A DNA stretch of 64,000 nucleotides. Source: GCA-2746365 sp963711255 (GTDB lineage: Bacteria > Pseudomonadota > Gammaproteobacteria > SZUA-229). The notes under the pieces were generated by a model. It was not told the DNA's origin, searched no databases, and saw only the letters and a list, made by a program, of their open reading frames with translations. The position numbers and the translations under genes were made by a program. The stretch covers positions 62,001 through 126,000 of the forward strand of contig CAVQDO010000008.1 of the NCBI GenBank assembly GCA_963711255.1, in the 5' to 3' direction. Each line of letters starts with the position of its first letter. Position 1 is the first letter of the stretch. Of the stretch, positions 54,151-62,508 are shown piece by piece.

Positions 54151-54840
54151 TTAGGCTATGACACCAAAGATACGACCTACTACTGCAGTTAAGCCCATGG
54201 CAAGAGCACCCCAAAAAGCAACTCTAAAGGCACCAATAGTAATTGATGCGCCGCCCGTACGTGCTGCAAGTCCTCCAAGTATCGCTAGAAACACAAGAGA
54301 TAAAACTGCGACTGCAGCAATTAAAAATCTACCAGGAATAACCCAGGCCACTAATAATGGAAGTGCTGCCCCTAGAGTAAATGAGCCGGCCGAATACAAG
54401 GCTGCTTGAACTGGCTGAGCACTAACAGTTTCTGATATGCCTATTTCATCTCTAGCATGCGCTCCTAACGCATCATGAGACATTAATTGCTCAGCAACCT
54501 GTTTTGCTAATACAGGTTCAAGCCCCCTATCCTGGTATATTTTAGCGAGTTCGTCTTTTTCAGACTCAACATCGTTCTCTAATGACTTCTTTTCTATTGC
54601 CAGATCCGCGTTTTCAGTATCTGACTGTGAACTGACAGATACGTACTCACCAGCCGCCATTGACATGGCACCTGCCACTAACCCCGCAACACCAGCAAGA
54701 AGTATATTTTCTTGTGTTGCACTTGCAGCCGCAACACCAATAATGAGGCTAGCTGTGGAAACGATGCCATCGTTCGCACCCAATACAGCGGCACGTAACC
54801 ATCCTACGCGATGTGATCTATGCATTTCATGGTGTGTCAT
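54151..54840 (-). CDS. VIT1/CCC1-family iron or manganese transporter
   Basis: 229 residues. Membrane helices near 15-40, 45-65, then a cytoplasmic metal-binding helical region (about 75-135), then three helices to the end. Motifs: GWLRAAVLGANDGIVSTASLI and AAGEYVSVSSQ. CCC1/VIT1 proteins export Fe(II)/Mn(II) from the cytosol. It lies close to the EncFtn-type gene, so iron detoxification is a shared theme. It might be the last member of the cassette array; its stop codon is in AGCCTAAT, close to an R'' box. Confidence 0.93.
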   Translation of the reverse strand: MTHHEMHRSHRVGWLRAAVLGANDGIVSTASLIIGVAAASATQENILLAGVAGLVAGAMSMAAGEYVSVSSQSDTENADLAIEKKSLENDVESEKDELAKIYQDRGLEPVLAKQVAEQLMSHDALGAHARDEIGISETVSAQPVQAALYSAGSFTLGAALPLLVAWVIPGRFLIAAVAVLSLVFLAILGGLAARTGGASITIGAFRVAFWGALAMGLTAVVGRIFGVIA

Positions 54841-54849
54841 GTATTGCCC

Positions 54850-54915
54850 CGATACGTTTACCTTTTTTATTCGTTCATTTGACTTCTGAGAATCAACCGG
54901 AGTGCCATGTTAGGA
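54850..54915 (-). other. Degenerate attC, end of the array
   Basis: TCCTAAC (minus) at 54909-54915 contains the stop codon of the SpoIIAA-like gene and resembles R''. The opposite end (AAACGTATCGGG near 54850) looks like AACGTT with one base lost. Confidence 0.45.
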
Positions 54916-55290
54916 AGCAACCCATACTCGCGCGTCCTCTAATGTTTCAAATATCACGGTGTCCCAAATAACACCATTAGCCGCTATTTCAAAATATGTT
55001 TTAAACATTTGCGCTAACCCTTTCATTACAGCTTTATTTCCTACTATTGCTAATTTTATATTTGGATTAATTTTGTATAACTCTGCATCTATGTATGCTA
55101 TTTCTCTAATAGTAGAGGATTTTATCGGGAAGCTTTCTACCGAACTAAAATCATGTATTGAATATTTTATCGATGTAAAACGATGATCTTCAGATATTTC
55201 TTGATTTGATTGTAATAGGCTTTCACATGTGAAAGCTTTATCAAAAGCACATATGATTCCTTTTTCTTCCCATTTTATTTTAAAAGACAT
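54910..55290 (-). CDS. SpoIIAA/STAS-like cassette protein
   Basis: 126 residues from the ATG at 55290 (MSFKIKWEEKG); an ATG 4 codons upstream is possible. Pattern KGIICAFDKAFTCE, YSIHDFSSVESF, IAYIDAELYKINPNIKLAIVGNK, and the C-terminal ARVWV is that of SpoIIAA-like proteins (STAS fold). Function in cassettes unknown. Its stop sits inside an attC R''-like box. Confidence 0.75.
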   Translation of the reverse strand: MSFKIKWEEKGIICAFDKAFTCESLLQSNQEISEDHRFTSIKYSIHDFSSVESFPIKSSTIREIAYIDAELYKINPNIKLAIVGNKAVMKGLAQMFKTYFEIAANGVIWDTVIFETLEDARVWVAS

Positions 55291-55306
55291 GCTTAACCTC
55301 AATATT

Positions 55307-55372
55307 ACCTAACGTTGCTTTCAGCGCAGCAGGCGTATTAGCGACTGTGTCCGCTGCAAGGTGATGTTATAT
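55307..55372 (-). other. attC site
   Basis: Minus strand runs from ATATAAC (R'') at 55372 to GTTAGGT (R') at 55307. Between them CTTGCAGCGG and CGCTGAAAGC pair as the L boxes. The R'' contains the stop TAA of the 55367 gene. Confidence 0.85.
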
Positions 55373-55741
55373 CCAGCGCTGTACTGCTTCAGCGGTATCG
55401 CCGGGGTTAGTGTTGAAGCAAATCCTGGCGGTTGGTGCGCTTTGATGGACAGCATTAACCAGTTTCTCAAATACAATAAAGTGTTCGTCGATAGTTCTGA
55501 CGCCTGCCCCTATTAGAACACAATCATAGACGGTTTTACTCAGCGCATCACTAATCGTATCGTATGCCGTATCAGCATCATTAATATAGAGCAACTCTGC
55601 CTCGTATCCAAGCGTATTTAAATTATCTCGATCACCTTCCAGGGCAGCGCGAAGCTTTTCTGGAGTCCGTCCGGGCCACTTACTATAATCAACAACCTCT
55701 GGATTCCATCCTGCCAAAACAACTCTCTTTTTCTCAGCCAT
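55367..55741 (-). CDS. Conserved cassette protein of unknown function
   Basis: 124 residues. A WNPEVVDYSKWPG start, then LRAALEGDRDNLNTLGYEAELLYI, YDCVLIGAGVRTIDEHFIVFEKLVNAVHQSAPTARICFN. I recognise it as a widely seen uncharacterised family, possibly flavodoxin/response-regulator-like in fold; no catalytic motif. Its ATG lies 3 bp past a GTT core, so the recombination point is almost at the start codon. Confidence 0.75.
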   Translation of the reverse strand: MAEKKRVVLAGWNPEVVDYSKWPGRTPEKLRAALEGDRDNLNTLGYEAELLYINDADTAYDTISDALSKTVYDCVLIGAGVRTIDEHFIVFEKLVNAVHQSAPTARICFNTNPGDTAEAVQRWI

Positions 55742-55844
55742 TAACGTTTCCTCTAGTTTGACTAGAATATGATGTTTTCATTGATATAATGATTAAGCTT
55801 TGCGGCACAGCCCAGCTTGCGCACCAACAAGTGCCTTGCCAGGC
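55741..55844 (-). other. Degenerate attC
   Basis: The R'-like ACGTTAATGG (minus) includes the ATG of the 55367 gene. The R'' position reads GCCTGGCAAGGCACTTG, where the consensus would be GCCTAACAAGGC, so recombination here should be weak. Confidence 0.5.
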
Positions 55845-55846
55845 AC

Positions 55847-56293
55847 TTATGGCTCGCCAGTAATTAAAGCTGGCACACCATTTTCAAAGTCAATTGGCAT
55901 GGAAATATGTTCGTGCACAACAGACCAATCGTCACTTTCTTTTTGAAAACATACAGTAGTACGACACCAAGGTTGCTCATCCGGATTTATTATATTACTG
56001 CCTGTAACCTTTGAATAGAAATGCATAAAGGCAAGATCGTTGCCTGCATATAATTTAACTTTTCTTCTACTTACTTTGAGATATTCACCAAAATATGGGA
56101 AGCACGAAGTCCATAAATCTTTATATTTCTCAATTCCAACAATTTGTGTGCCTATATCAAATATTTCAACGTTATCAAGATAGTCATTAGCGATTGAATT
56201 AGAATCGCATTCTTCTACTGCTTTATCCCATTTTGATATTAAGTAAATAATTTCTTCGGCAGATTCTTTGTTACCAATAATTTCAACACCCAT
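55847..56293 (-). CDS. NTF2/SnoaL-like cassette protein
   Basis: 148 residues, NTF2-like cone fold: helix EEIIYLISKWDKAVEECDSNSIANDYLDNVEIFDIG then LAFMHFYSKVTG and WSVVHEHISMPIDF. SnoaL_3/YybH type. Function unknown; such proteins bind small molecules. Cassette member. Confidence 0.8.
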   Translation of the reverse strand: MGVEIIGNKESAEEIIYLISKWDKAVEECDSNSIANDYLDNVEIFDIGTQIVGIEKYKDLWTSCFPYFGEYLKVSRRKVKLYAGNDLAFMHFYSKVTGSNIINPDEQPWCRTTVCFQKESDDWSVVHEHISMPIDFENGVPALITGEP

Positions 56294-56297
56294 ATTC

Positions 56298-56392
56298 AGA
56301 CCCTCGTGTTGTCGTTATTGCGCCTGGTGTTAAGGCCATCTTGACCGCGAAGGCGGAGTGTAGAGCAATCCCACACGAACGGTTTGTTATAA
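56298..56392 (-). other. Degenerate attC (R'' half)
   Basis: TTATAACAAACCGTTCGTGTGGGA (minus, from 56392) is an R''/L'' half, but no GTT core is found on the other side. The same half, with small changes, occurs near 62508, so both may be decayed copies of one site type. Confidence 0.45.
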
Positions 56393-56394
56393 GG

Positions 56395-56829
56395 TCACTG
56401 ATAAGTGACACCATTGTGTTTAAGCCAACCACCTTCATGTTTGCCTCCAGGGTCATGATGTGTCCAGTGTACTACACCACCTTTAGAGTTCCACTCATAC
56501 TCTCCGTAAAAGTTGACGGTGTCACCTTTGCGTAATGAGTTGATACGTGGTGCTAAATCAATGTTATGTGATATAAGAAGGGTTTGGCCAGAGGAATGTT
56601 TTAGGATGAATTTTTGATGCCTGCTTCCTTCAGTATCATCTGCTAAATTGTGAATAACAATGCCAGAACCGCCAACTTGAATATTACTTTTTCGGTTCTC
56701 ATATGCACTGATAAGTGCGCCGTCATCAGTTGCACCTTGTTTGTCAAATGATTGTATGAAATCAGGGTTCTTGTCTAAGTATCCATATAACGAAAAGACT
56801 ATAACCACTAGTAATGCTATCTTTTTCAT
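56395..56829 (-). CDS. DUF3465 cassette protein
   Basis: 144 residues. N-terminal signal (KKIALLVVIVFSLYGY), then DUF3465 (IQVGGSGIVIHNLADDTEGSRHQKFILK, RINSLRKGDTVNFYGEYEWNSKGGVVHWTHHDP). DUF3465 is frequent in gammaproteobacterial integron cassettes. Predicted exported OB-like fold; role unknown. Confidence 0.88.
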   Translation of the reverse strand: MKKIALLVVIVFSLYGYLDKNPDFIQSFDKQGATDDGALISAYENRKSNIQVGGSGIVIHNLADDTEGSRHQKFILKHSSGQTLLISHNIDLAPRINSLRKGDTVNFYGEYEWNSKGGVVHWTHHDPGGKHEGGWLKHNGVTYQ

Positions 56830-56882
56830 ATTATTCCCGCGTGCTTATAATTTTTCTTTAGCCCTATTGTAATAAAGGTGTA

Positions 56883-56910
56883 ATCAAGGGGTCAGACTCC
56901 TTGATCAAGG
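56883..56910. repeat. Small palindrome AATCAAGGGGTCAGACTCCTTGAT
   Basis: ATCAAGG (56883-56889) pairs with CCTTGAT (56899-56905), overlapping a second palindrome CCTTGATCAAGG. It lies just past the stop of the kinase-like gene. GGGGTCAGACTCC-type repeats are common in Proteobacteria. Confidence 0.55.
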
Positions 56911-56948
56911 TCACGACACTTTCGCGATGCCCTGGTTTGTTTCAATTA

Positions 56949-57923
56949 TTATACAGATTGCAAAAATTTATCCAGTTCTTTATTTACCATAGACAACCTT
57001 CTTACAGGCTCTTCAGTAGATTTCTGAAAACGAACAGCCTCAAGAATATTCAAAATAAAATACATACCTTTATAAATAGCGATGCAGGCAGGGTCGCTAG
57101 CTTTCAGCAAGTTATCACCATATCCCTGCCAAAACGCATCCGGCACACCATAAAGAATTAAAACCCAGTCACTGATCGGATCGCCCCAAAAAGCCCGCTC
57201 ACCATCAAATACCGCCTTCAGATGGATATCCTCACCGACCCCATCGATAATGACGTTTCTGGGCCAGAGATCACCGTGTAGCAATTTAGCCGTTTTAACC
57301 TTATCCAATGTATGAAGGAAATGTGCCAGGTAACGCTGGTAATCCACTACCTCTTCAAATAAAACATCATATCGTCGGCAATCCTCAACCATGCCTTCAA
57401 CATTATCAGCAATAAACTGAGACCAGCGAGTAAAGCCTTTGAAAGGAGCAGGATACCCAAACTGTTCCCCGCAACAATTGTGTAATTTACTGGCAAACAC
57501 ACCCAGTTGCTTCCACAGTAATGTGTTTTCTGCATCAGATAGCGAGGAGATAGCATCCTGCCAGAGCCTACCCTGAATCAATGGCTGCAAAAAAGCATCC
57601 CGGTCGCCTACTGTGAAAAATGACAGATACTCAGGAATCAACGGACTGACTGATTGAAGCTGCTGAGAAATCGACCGTTCGCGCTGCATTAGATAACGTT
57701 CATTGTAAAAGATATTGGCACCCCGCTCAGGCGCTACTTTCAAAATATAGGCATTGTGTGATGTGTTAACTCGGTAAGTATTATTAAAAAGACCGGCTTT
57801 CAGTTCAGTCACTTCAATAATTTTTTCGCCAGACAGCTCATAACCTAGCTGCAACCGTAATTCCTGTTCATTAACAGGCTGTTGAAATGCTGAATCACCA
57901 CGTTTTATTTGATGTATTTCCAC
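56949..57923 (-). CDS. Aminoglycoside phosphotransferase/choline-kinase-fold protein
   Basis: 324 residues. Kinase-like catalytic motif LLHGDLWPRNVI with metal-binding IFDGE-like KAVFDGERAFWGDPISDWVLI; N-terminal lobe NTYRVNTSHNAYILKV. Belongs to the APH superfamily; substrate unknown (small-molecule kinase). Not clearly flanked by attC sites, so it may be a resident gene or an older insertion. Confidence 0.85.
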   Translation of the reverse strand: MEIHQIKRGDSAFQQPVNEQELRLQLGYELSGEKIIEVTELKAGLFNNTYRVNTSHNAYILKVAPERGANIFYNERYLMQRERSISQQLQSVSPLIPEYLSFFTVGDRDAFLQPLIQGRLWQDAISSLSDAENTLLWKQLGVFASKLHNCCGEQFGYPAPFKGFTRWSQFIADNVEGMVEDCRRYDVLFEEVVDYQRYLAHFLHTLDKVKTAKLLHGDLWPRNVIIDGVGEDIHLKAVFDGERAFWGDPISDWVLILYGVPDAFWQGYGDNLLKASDPACIAIYKGMYFILNILEAVRFQKSTEEPVRRLSMVNKELDKFLQSV

Positions 57924-58126
57924 GGTCCGCCAGATTAGATCTTTCTAGTGCAGTTGTCTTATAATAGTTAATTCCAGGGACAGTATACCTATTCACGCAG
58001 CTAAAATTTAATTAAGTATACTACTCCCGAAATCCTCTCTATAGAATCAAAGAACAAACAAAGCCTGATAAAATTAACTACTGATGAAATCGAGGGAGCC
58101 TGGCCCTTTAATTCAGCTTTCGCTCA

Positions 58127-58402
58127 CTAATCTTCACTCAATTTCTTTTTACGTTCTTTAGTGAACTCCCACCATTTTTTAGATGGGCCACCTTCTATAT
58201 ACCTTACAGCTGAGATAAAAACATCAATAACGCATGGGTCATGTTTTTTCTTAGTTACATTGCAAAGTTCGGCATACATTTTATAGGGATCTTTGCCTAT
58301 TAACTGTTCAGGAGTGAAGATGCCAATAATATTTAAATTTTTTTCAATAGCCTTGCCTACATTGGGTATTTGCTGGAGGCTTTTGATATCTATTCTCGAC
58401 AT
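58127..58402 (-). CDS. Helix-hairpin-helix protein, Cdd1/pathogenicity-locus family
   Basis: 91 residues. Helix-hairpin-helix IPNVGKAIEKNLNIIGIFTPEQLIGKDPYKMYAELC, then CVIDVFISAVRY, the Cdd1 pattern. Likely nucleic-acid binding. Flanked upstream by an attC (58413-58499). Confidence 0.82.
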   Translation of the reverse strand: MSRIDIKSLQQIPNVGKAIEKNLNIIGIFTPEQLIGKDPYKMYAELCNVTKKKHDPCVIDVFISAVRYIEGGPSKKWWEFTKERKKKLSED

Positions 58403-58412
58403 TATTTTGGAA

Positions 58413-58499
58413 GCTTAACGTTCAATATAAGAGGCAGAGCGTTTTTTACGAAGACCAAGCAGGCGCCTTTTACTGGCGGTCTTAATTGACTTGTTACAC
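58413..58499 (-). other. attC site
   Basis: GTGTAAC (R'', at 58499) to GTTAAGC (R', at 58413) on the minus strand, ~87 bp, with AAGTCAATTAAGACC and ATATTGAACGTT as outer arms. R'' contains the stop of the PsiE gene. Confidence 0.85.
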
Positions 58500-58934
58500 A
58501 TTACTGCCTCTATGACTCAGCTTAATAAACCAATAACAGCCTCCCAAGGCGAGGATGATAATGCCCAGGCCTATTATTGCCAGGGGATCATATTTTTCTA
58601 GATCTAATAAAATCACCTTCCGAGCAACAGCTATAACCGCCACCAATAAAACGACCTCTGCATGTATGACATTATCTTTGAAATACATTTCTATTGTCTC
58701 TACAAGCTCAAATCCTATGAGAATAATGAAAAAGAAACCAAAGATTCTAAAGATTTCATCTATTTCAAGAAAAAGCACATCATCTGTCGGATCAAATAAA
58801 TCTAAATAAAGAATTATACCGAGTTCTACTATCGCGACAGCAACAATTATTGTCATCAGAATAAGTACAATAAACGACATCCACTTTTTTGCTAAACGAA
58901 TTGAAGAAACAGCTTTATCGATGCTTTTACTCAC
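58494..58934 (-). CDS. PsiE-family membrane protein (cassette)
   Basis: 146 residues with four hydrophobic segments (about 17-42, 58-78, 90-108, 115-135). ETIEMYFKDNVIHAEVVLLVAVIAVARKVILLD is the PsiE signature. Role unknown. Cassette bounded by two attC sites. Confidence 0.87.
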   Translation of the reverse strand: MSKSIDKAVSSIRLAKKWMSFIVLILMTIIVAVAIVELGIILYLDLFDPTDDVLFLEIDEIFRIFGFFFIILIGFELVETIEMYFKDNVIHAEVVLLVAVIAVARKVILLDLEKYDPLAIIGLGIIILALGGCYWFIKLSHRGSNV

Positions 58935-58955
58935 TAAATATATACTCCTCTTTGT

Positions 58956-59018
58956 GTATAACGTCAGAGTTAAATTGCGGCGAGTTTTCCGCCGTCAATT
59001 TTTAACGTCTTGTTAGGT
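58956..59018 (-). other. attC site
   Basis: ACCTAAC (R'', at 59018) to GTTATAC (R', at 58956), 63 bp, with a nearly perfect fold: AAATTGACGGCGG and CCGCAATTT arms. R'' contains the fghA stop. The cleanest site of the array. Confidence 0.9.
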
Positions 59019-59867
59019 TTTTAAAAATGTTGCGTGATAAGCAATATGCTCGCCAATGAAACTAGCGATGAAGTGATAGCTGTGATCATATCCCTGCTGC
59101 ACTCTCAATGTTAAATTTTGCCCTGATTTATCACAAGCTGCTTTAAAATTTTCTGGTAATAATTGCCCTTCATCATAAAACTCATCTGCGCTTCCCTGGT
59201 CGATGAGAATGTCATTCAGTTTGGCCCCAGAGTGAATGAGTTGCGTGGCATCATAGGCTTGCCAAGCAGTTGGATCATCACCCAAGTAAGCGCCAAAACA
59301 ACCTTGACCCCATCCGCATTCAATGGGGTTGCAGATAGGTGAGAAGGCTGACACTGAGCGATAAGCATCTGGATTCTTCAAGGCACAAATTAACGCACCA
59401 TGTCCGCCCATTGAATGGCCAGAGATTGATTTAACGTTAGCTTGAATGGCCAGGTTGGACTCAATTAAATGGGGCAGCTCCTGTGTCACATAATCATACA
59501 TTTGATAATGTTCCTGCCAGGGGGATTGTGTGGCATTAACGTAAAATCCCGCGCCTTTGCCCAAGTCGTACCGATCTGACGCATCAGCCACATCAGCTCC
59601 ACGCGGACTGGTGTCGGGAAAAATTAACGCTATGCCGTGCTCTGCTGCATAGCGTTGCATGCCTGCTTTTGTGCGCGCATTATCATCTGTACAGGTCAGG
59701 CCAGATAACCAATATAAAGCCGGGACTTTTCTAGTTTCTGCTTGTGGCGGCAGGTAAACTGAAAAAGTCATTTTACACTGGCATGTACTAGACTGATGCT
59801 CGTAGCGTTTAAGAAAACCACCAAACTCTTTTATGATTTCAATTTCTTTCAAGGCAATTTGTTTCAT
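59013..59867 (-). CDS. fghA: S-formylglutathione hydrolase
   Basis: 284 residues, alpha/beta hydrolase: nucleophile GHSMGGHGALICAL, PALYWLSGLTCTDDN, DHSYHFIASFIGEH. It releases formate and glutathione from S-formylglutathione, the second step of glutathione-dependent formaldehyde removal. It follows frmA by 4 bp in the same cassette. Confidence 0.97.
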   Translation of the reverse strand: MKQIALKEIEIIKEFGGFLKRYEHQSSTCQCKMTFSVYLPPQAETRKVPALYWLSGLTCTDDNARTKAGMQRYAAEHGIALIFPDTSPRGADVADASDRYDLGKGAGFYVNATQSPWQEHYQMYDYVTQELPHLIESNLAIQANVKSISGHSMGGHGALICALKNPDAYRSVSAFSPICNPIECGWGQGCFGAYLGDDPTAWQAYDATQLIHSGAKLNDILIDQGSADEFYDEGQLLPENFKAACDKSGQNLTLRVQQGYDHSYHFIASFIGEHIAYHATFLKT

Positions 59868-59871
59868 AGTA

Positions 59872-60981
59872 TTAAAAAATAATCACTGAACGAATGCTTT
59901 CACCGCTGTGCATTAGATCAAAGGCGGTATTAATGTCTTCGAGTGGCATGGTATGCGTTACCAGAGAATCCAACTCAATTTTTCCGTTCATATAACGATC
60001 GACATATCCTGGTAATTCAGTCCTACCTTTAACGCCACCAAATGCTGTGCCTTTCCATGTTCGTCCAACCACTAGATTAAAAGGCCGAGTTTCTATGGTT
60101 TGCCCAGCACCGGCCACACCAATCACGGTAGAAACACCCCATCCCATATGCGTGCATTCGAGCGCATCACGCATCACATGAGTATTACCAATACATTCAA
60201 AAGAATAATCCGGGCCACCGTTAAAAGTGTCTTGCATATACTCTACAAACGAGCCATCAATCTCATTGGGGTTTACAAAATCGGTTGCGCCTAATTGTTT
60301 TGCGAACTTAAATTTGTCGGGGTTAATATCAATACCGATGATGCGTTCAGCACCCGCCATGACAGCACCTTGAATACACGATAAACCAATGCCGCCTAAG
60401 CCAAATACGGCAACAGTAGAACCGGGTTCAACTTTTGCGGTATTCAGTACAGCACCTATTCCCGTCGTAACGCCGCAGCCAAGGAGGCACACTTTATCAA
60501 GCGGTGCCGCTTTGTTTATTTTTGCCAGGGCTATTTCTGGAACCACGGTATATTCCGAAAAAGTCGAACAACCCATATAGTGAAAAATATCTTTACCATT
60601 TTTTGAGAAGCGACGTGTGCCATCAGGCATGTATCCTGTCCAGACAGTACCGGCAATGGATTGGCACAAGTTAGTTTTTGTTGATTTGCAATATTCACAC
60701 TCGCCACATTCTGGAATATAGAGAGGAATCACATGATCACCGACACTGAGGCTTTTAACACCAGCACCTAATTCAACCACTTCACAGCCACCTTCATGCC
60801 CTAATACACAAGGGAATGAAGCCTCAGGATCTTCTCCAGACAGGGTAAAGGCATCTGTATGGCAAACACCTGAGGCAATTGTTTTTAATAGAACCTCGCC
60901 TTCTCGTGGCCCCATAACCTCTATTTCTTCGATGGAAAGCGGTTTTTTAGCTTCCCAGGCGACTGCTGCTCTTGCTTTCAT
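59872..60981 (-). CDS. frmA: S-(hydroxymethyl)glutathione dehydrogenase (class III ADH)
   Basis: 369 residues. Catalytic zinc ligands GVCHTDAFTLSG, GHEGGC, structural-zinc cysteines CGECEYCKSTKTNLC, the NAD-binding GLGGIGLSCIQGA, and the class III pattern. It oxidises hydroxymethylglutathione, so with FghA it turns formaldehyde to formate. This complete two-gene pathway sits in one cassette between attC sites 61041-61148 and 58956-59018. Confidence 0.97.
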   Translation of the reverse strand: MKARAAVAWEAKKPLSIEEIEVMGPREGEVLLKTIASGVCHTDAFTLSGEDPEASFPCVLGHEGGCEVVELGAGVKSLSVGDHVIPLYIPECGECEYCKSTKTNLCQSIAGTVWTGYMPDGTRRFSKNGKDIFHYMGCSTFSEYTVVPEIALAKINKAAPLDKVCLLGCGVTTGIGAVLNTAKVEPGSTVAVFGLGGIGLSCIQGAVMAGAERIIGIDINPDKFKFAKQLGATDFVNPNEIDGSFVEYMQDTFNGGPDYSFECIGNTHVMRDALECTHMGWGVSTVIGVAGAGQTIETRPFNLVVGRTWKGTAFGGVKGRTELPGYVDRYMNGKIELDSLVTHTMPLEDINTAFDLMHSGESIRSVIIF

Positions 60982-61040
60982 ATAGTTATCTCACTTAGTT
61001 GTTTAAAGCGTAATCTGGATAATTTTCTTTTGCCTATCAA

Positions 61041-61148
61041 ACCTAACGACCTGGCTCAGCGGCAGGCGAAAGTGACGTGGCTTTTGCGGCAGCAAAAAGC
61101 GTGACGCTTTTGACTGTCAGCTGAATCGCCTTGTATGGTTGGTTAAGG
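61041..61148 (-). other. attC site
   Basis: CCTTAAC (R'', at 61148) to GTTAGGT (R', at 61041), 108 bp. AAGGCGATTCAGCTG and CCGCTGAGCCAGG pair as inner arms. Longer central loop than the others. R'' contains the stop of the 61143 gene. Confidence 0.8.
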
Positions 61149-61535
61149 TACGTGCTTGATAACATAATCATTACTTATTTTAAGTTGCACCAACTCTATA
61201 TTACCTAAATCTCGTGTGACCCATGCAGTAGCTTGTTTATTTATCTCTAATGTATTTAGAAAATCATTTGGTGCAATATCTTTAGATATTTCTAATTTAT
61301 ATGTACCTGTGCTATTTTTAATTCGTATGTAGTATTTATCTATATATCGATTTTCCCTTGTTCCTACTTCTATAATTTCACCTATTATACTTTCATATTG
61401 ATCAATTGGTTTATTTAGTTCTTTTTGTTCCCATTGAGATATTAAATAGATAATTGATATACCTATAACTAATATTGATAATCTTGTTAGAAGGTCCTTT
61501 TTATCCTTAATCGGTTTATAGCCACCTACGTACAT
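61143..61535 (-). CDS. Membrane-anchored cassette protein, unknown function
   Basis: 130 residues. One N-terminal helix (about 18-34) then a small soluble domain with TVGTRENRYIDKYYIRIK-type beta strands. AT-rich coding sequence. No family recognised. Confidence 0.65.
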   Translation of the reverse strand: MYVGGYKPIKDKKDLLTRLSILVIGISIIYLISQWEQKELNKPIDQYESIIGEIIEVGTRENRYIDKYYIRIKNSTGTYKLEISKDIAPNDFLNTLEINKQATAWVTRDLGNIELVQLKISNDYVIKHVP

Positions 61536-61547
61536 TTTTCTTTTACC

Positions 61548-61614
61548 ATATAACGTTGAAGCTGTGCGGGCGGAGCGTTTATTGCGTAGCCCCGAACAAG
61601 CGCCTTGTTAGGCA
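61548..61614 (-). other. attC site
   Basis: TGCCTAAC (R'', near 61614) to GTTATAT (R', near 61549), ~67 bp, with CAAGGCGCTTGTTCGGGG and CGCTCCGCCCGCACAGCTTCAACG arms. A textbook-looking attC. Confidence 0.9.
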
Positions 61615-61624
61615 TTATATGTAT

Positions 61625-62413
61625 TCAATTGACTTCGTTAGAAAACCTACTTACCAATTCTTCTAACGGCATTCGGTTTATATTCCATACCCCATAAAAT
61701 GGATGATCCAGGTCTTCAATAATCATGTATAGAAGATGAATAGAAACAGACAGACTTACAAGTATTGTTATATGCGTATAAATGTTCTGGACACCTAACA
61801 ACACAAATGCCGAGATGAGTACAATAGACATAAAAATCATTAAAACCTTAAGTCTTGGAGGTAATCTCTCATTAGCTAGCGCAATTCTTCTTGTACGTAG
61901 TTTAGTGATGTCTGATATATTTTCAATTATGGCAGTGAATACAACTCCATCGCTTTCAGTATCAACTGATATTTTCTTGCTCTTGCGCATTACTTCATAT
62001 AATTCTTCAGAAGTATCAGAATCCATAGGTTCATGCGGATCGCTCATTGCAGGCCATTCTATATTTAATAATGAAGACGTATAATGAGAAAGCGCGCTTT
62101 TGATGCTCATTTTGACTTCAATTTTTTCGTCATTTAAATATGTTAAGAAATCTCTCACAGTCTCTATAGCATTTAACTCGTTTTCAATTGCTTGATTCAA
62201 GTCACTGTACTTGGTTAAGACTGTAACCAATAAGAAGCCTGCCACAATAGCGTAAACAATGCCGAAAACACTAAAGAATGCGCTCCAGGCGGCTATATCT
62301 TCAAATATCTCTTTGTACTGAACATGATCTTTGACCAATATAAGAATGAGTGCGGCAAGTGCACCCGATATAACTAGCGGCGATATAATTCCAATTAATT
62401 TTTGCTTAGTCAT
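61625..62413 (-). CDS. DUF4239/bestrophin-like membrane cassette protein
   Basis: 262 residues. Membrane helices at about 7-28, 45-68, then a helical soluble region with conserved NAIETVRDFLTYL, then helices at about 190-212 and 215-235, ending in EDLDHPFYGVWNINRM, the DUF4239 signature. Function unknown. AT-rich. Confidence 0.8.
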   Translation of the reverse strand: MTKQKLIGIISPLVISGALAALILILVKDHVQYKEIFEDIAAWSAFFSVFGIVYAIVAGFLLVTVLTKYSDLNQAIENELNAIETVRDFLTYLNDEKIEVKMSIKSALSHYTSSLLNIEWPAMSDPHEPMDSDTSEELYEVMRKSKKISVDTESDGVVFTAIIENISDITKLRTRRIALANERLPPRLKVLMIFMSIVLISAFVLLGVQNIYTHITILVSLSVSIHLLYMIIEDLDHPFYGVWNINRMPLEELVSRFSNEVN

Positions 62414-62454
62414 TTTATTATTTCTTTCCTAGGCATGCTAAAGATAAATAGAAA

Positions 62455-62508
62455 ATGCGCATCAATACTTAATGCTGAAGACGTCCCACACGAACGATTT
62501 GTTAGCTG
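62455..62508 (-). other. Degenerate attC (R'' half)
   Basis: AGCTAACAAATCGTTCGTGTGGG (minus) contains the stop codon of the 62502 gene. No R' core is found opposite. Near match to the half-site at 56392. Confidence 0.5.
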
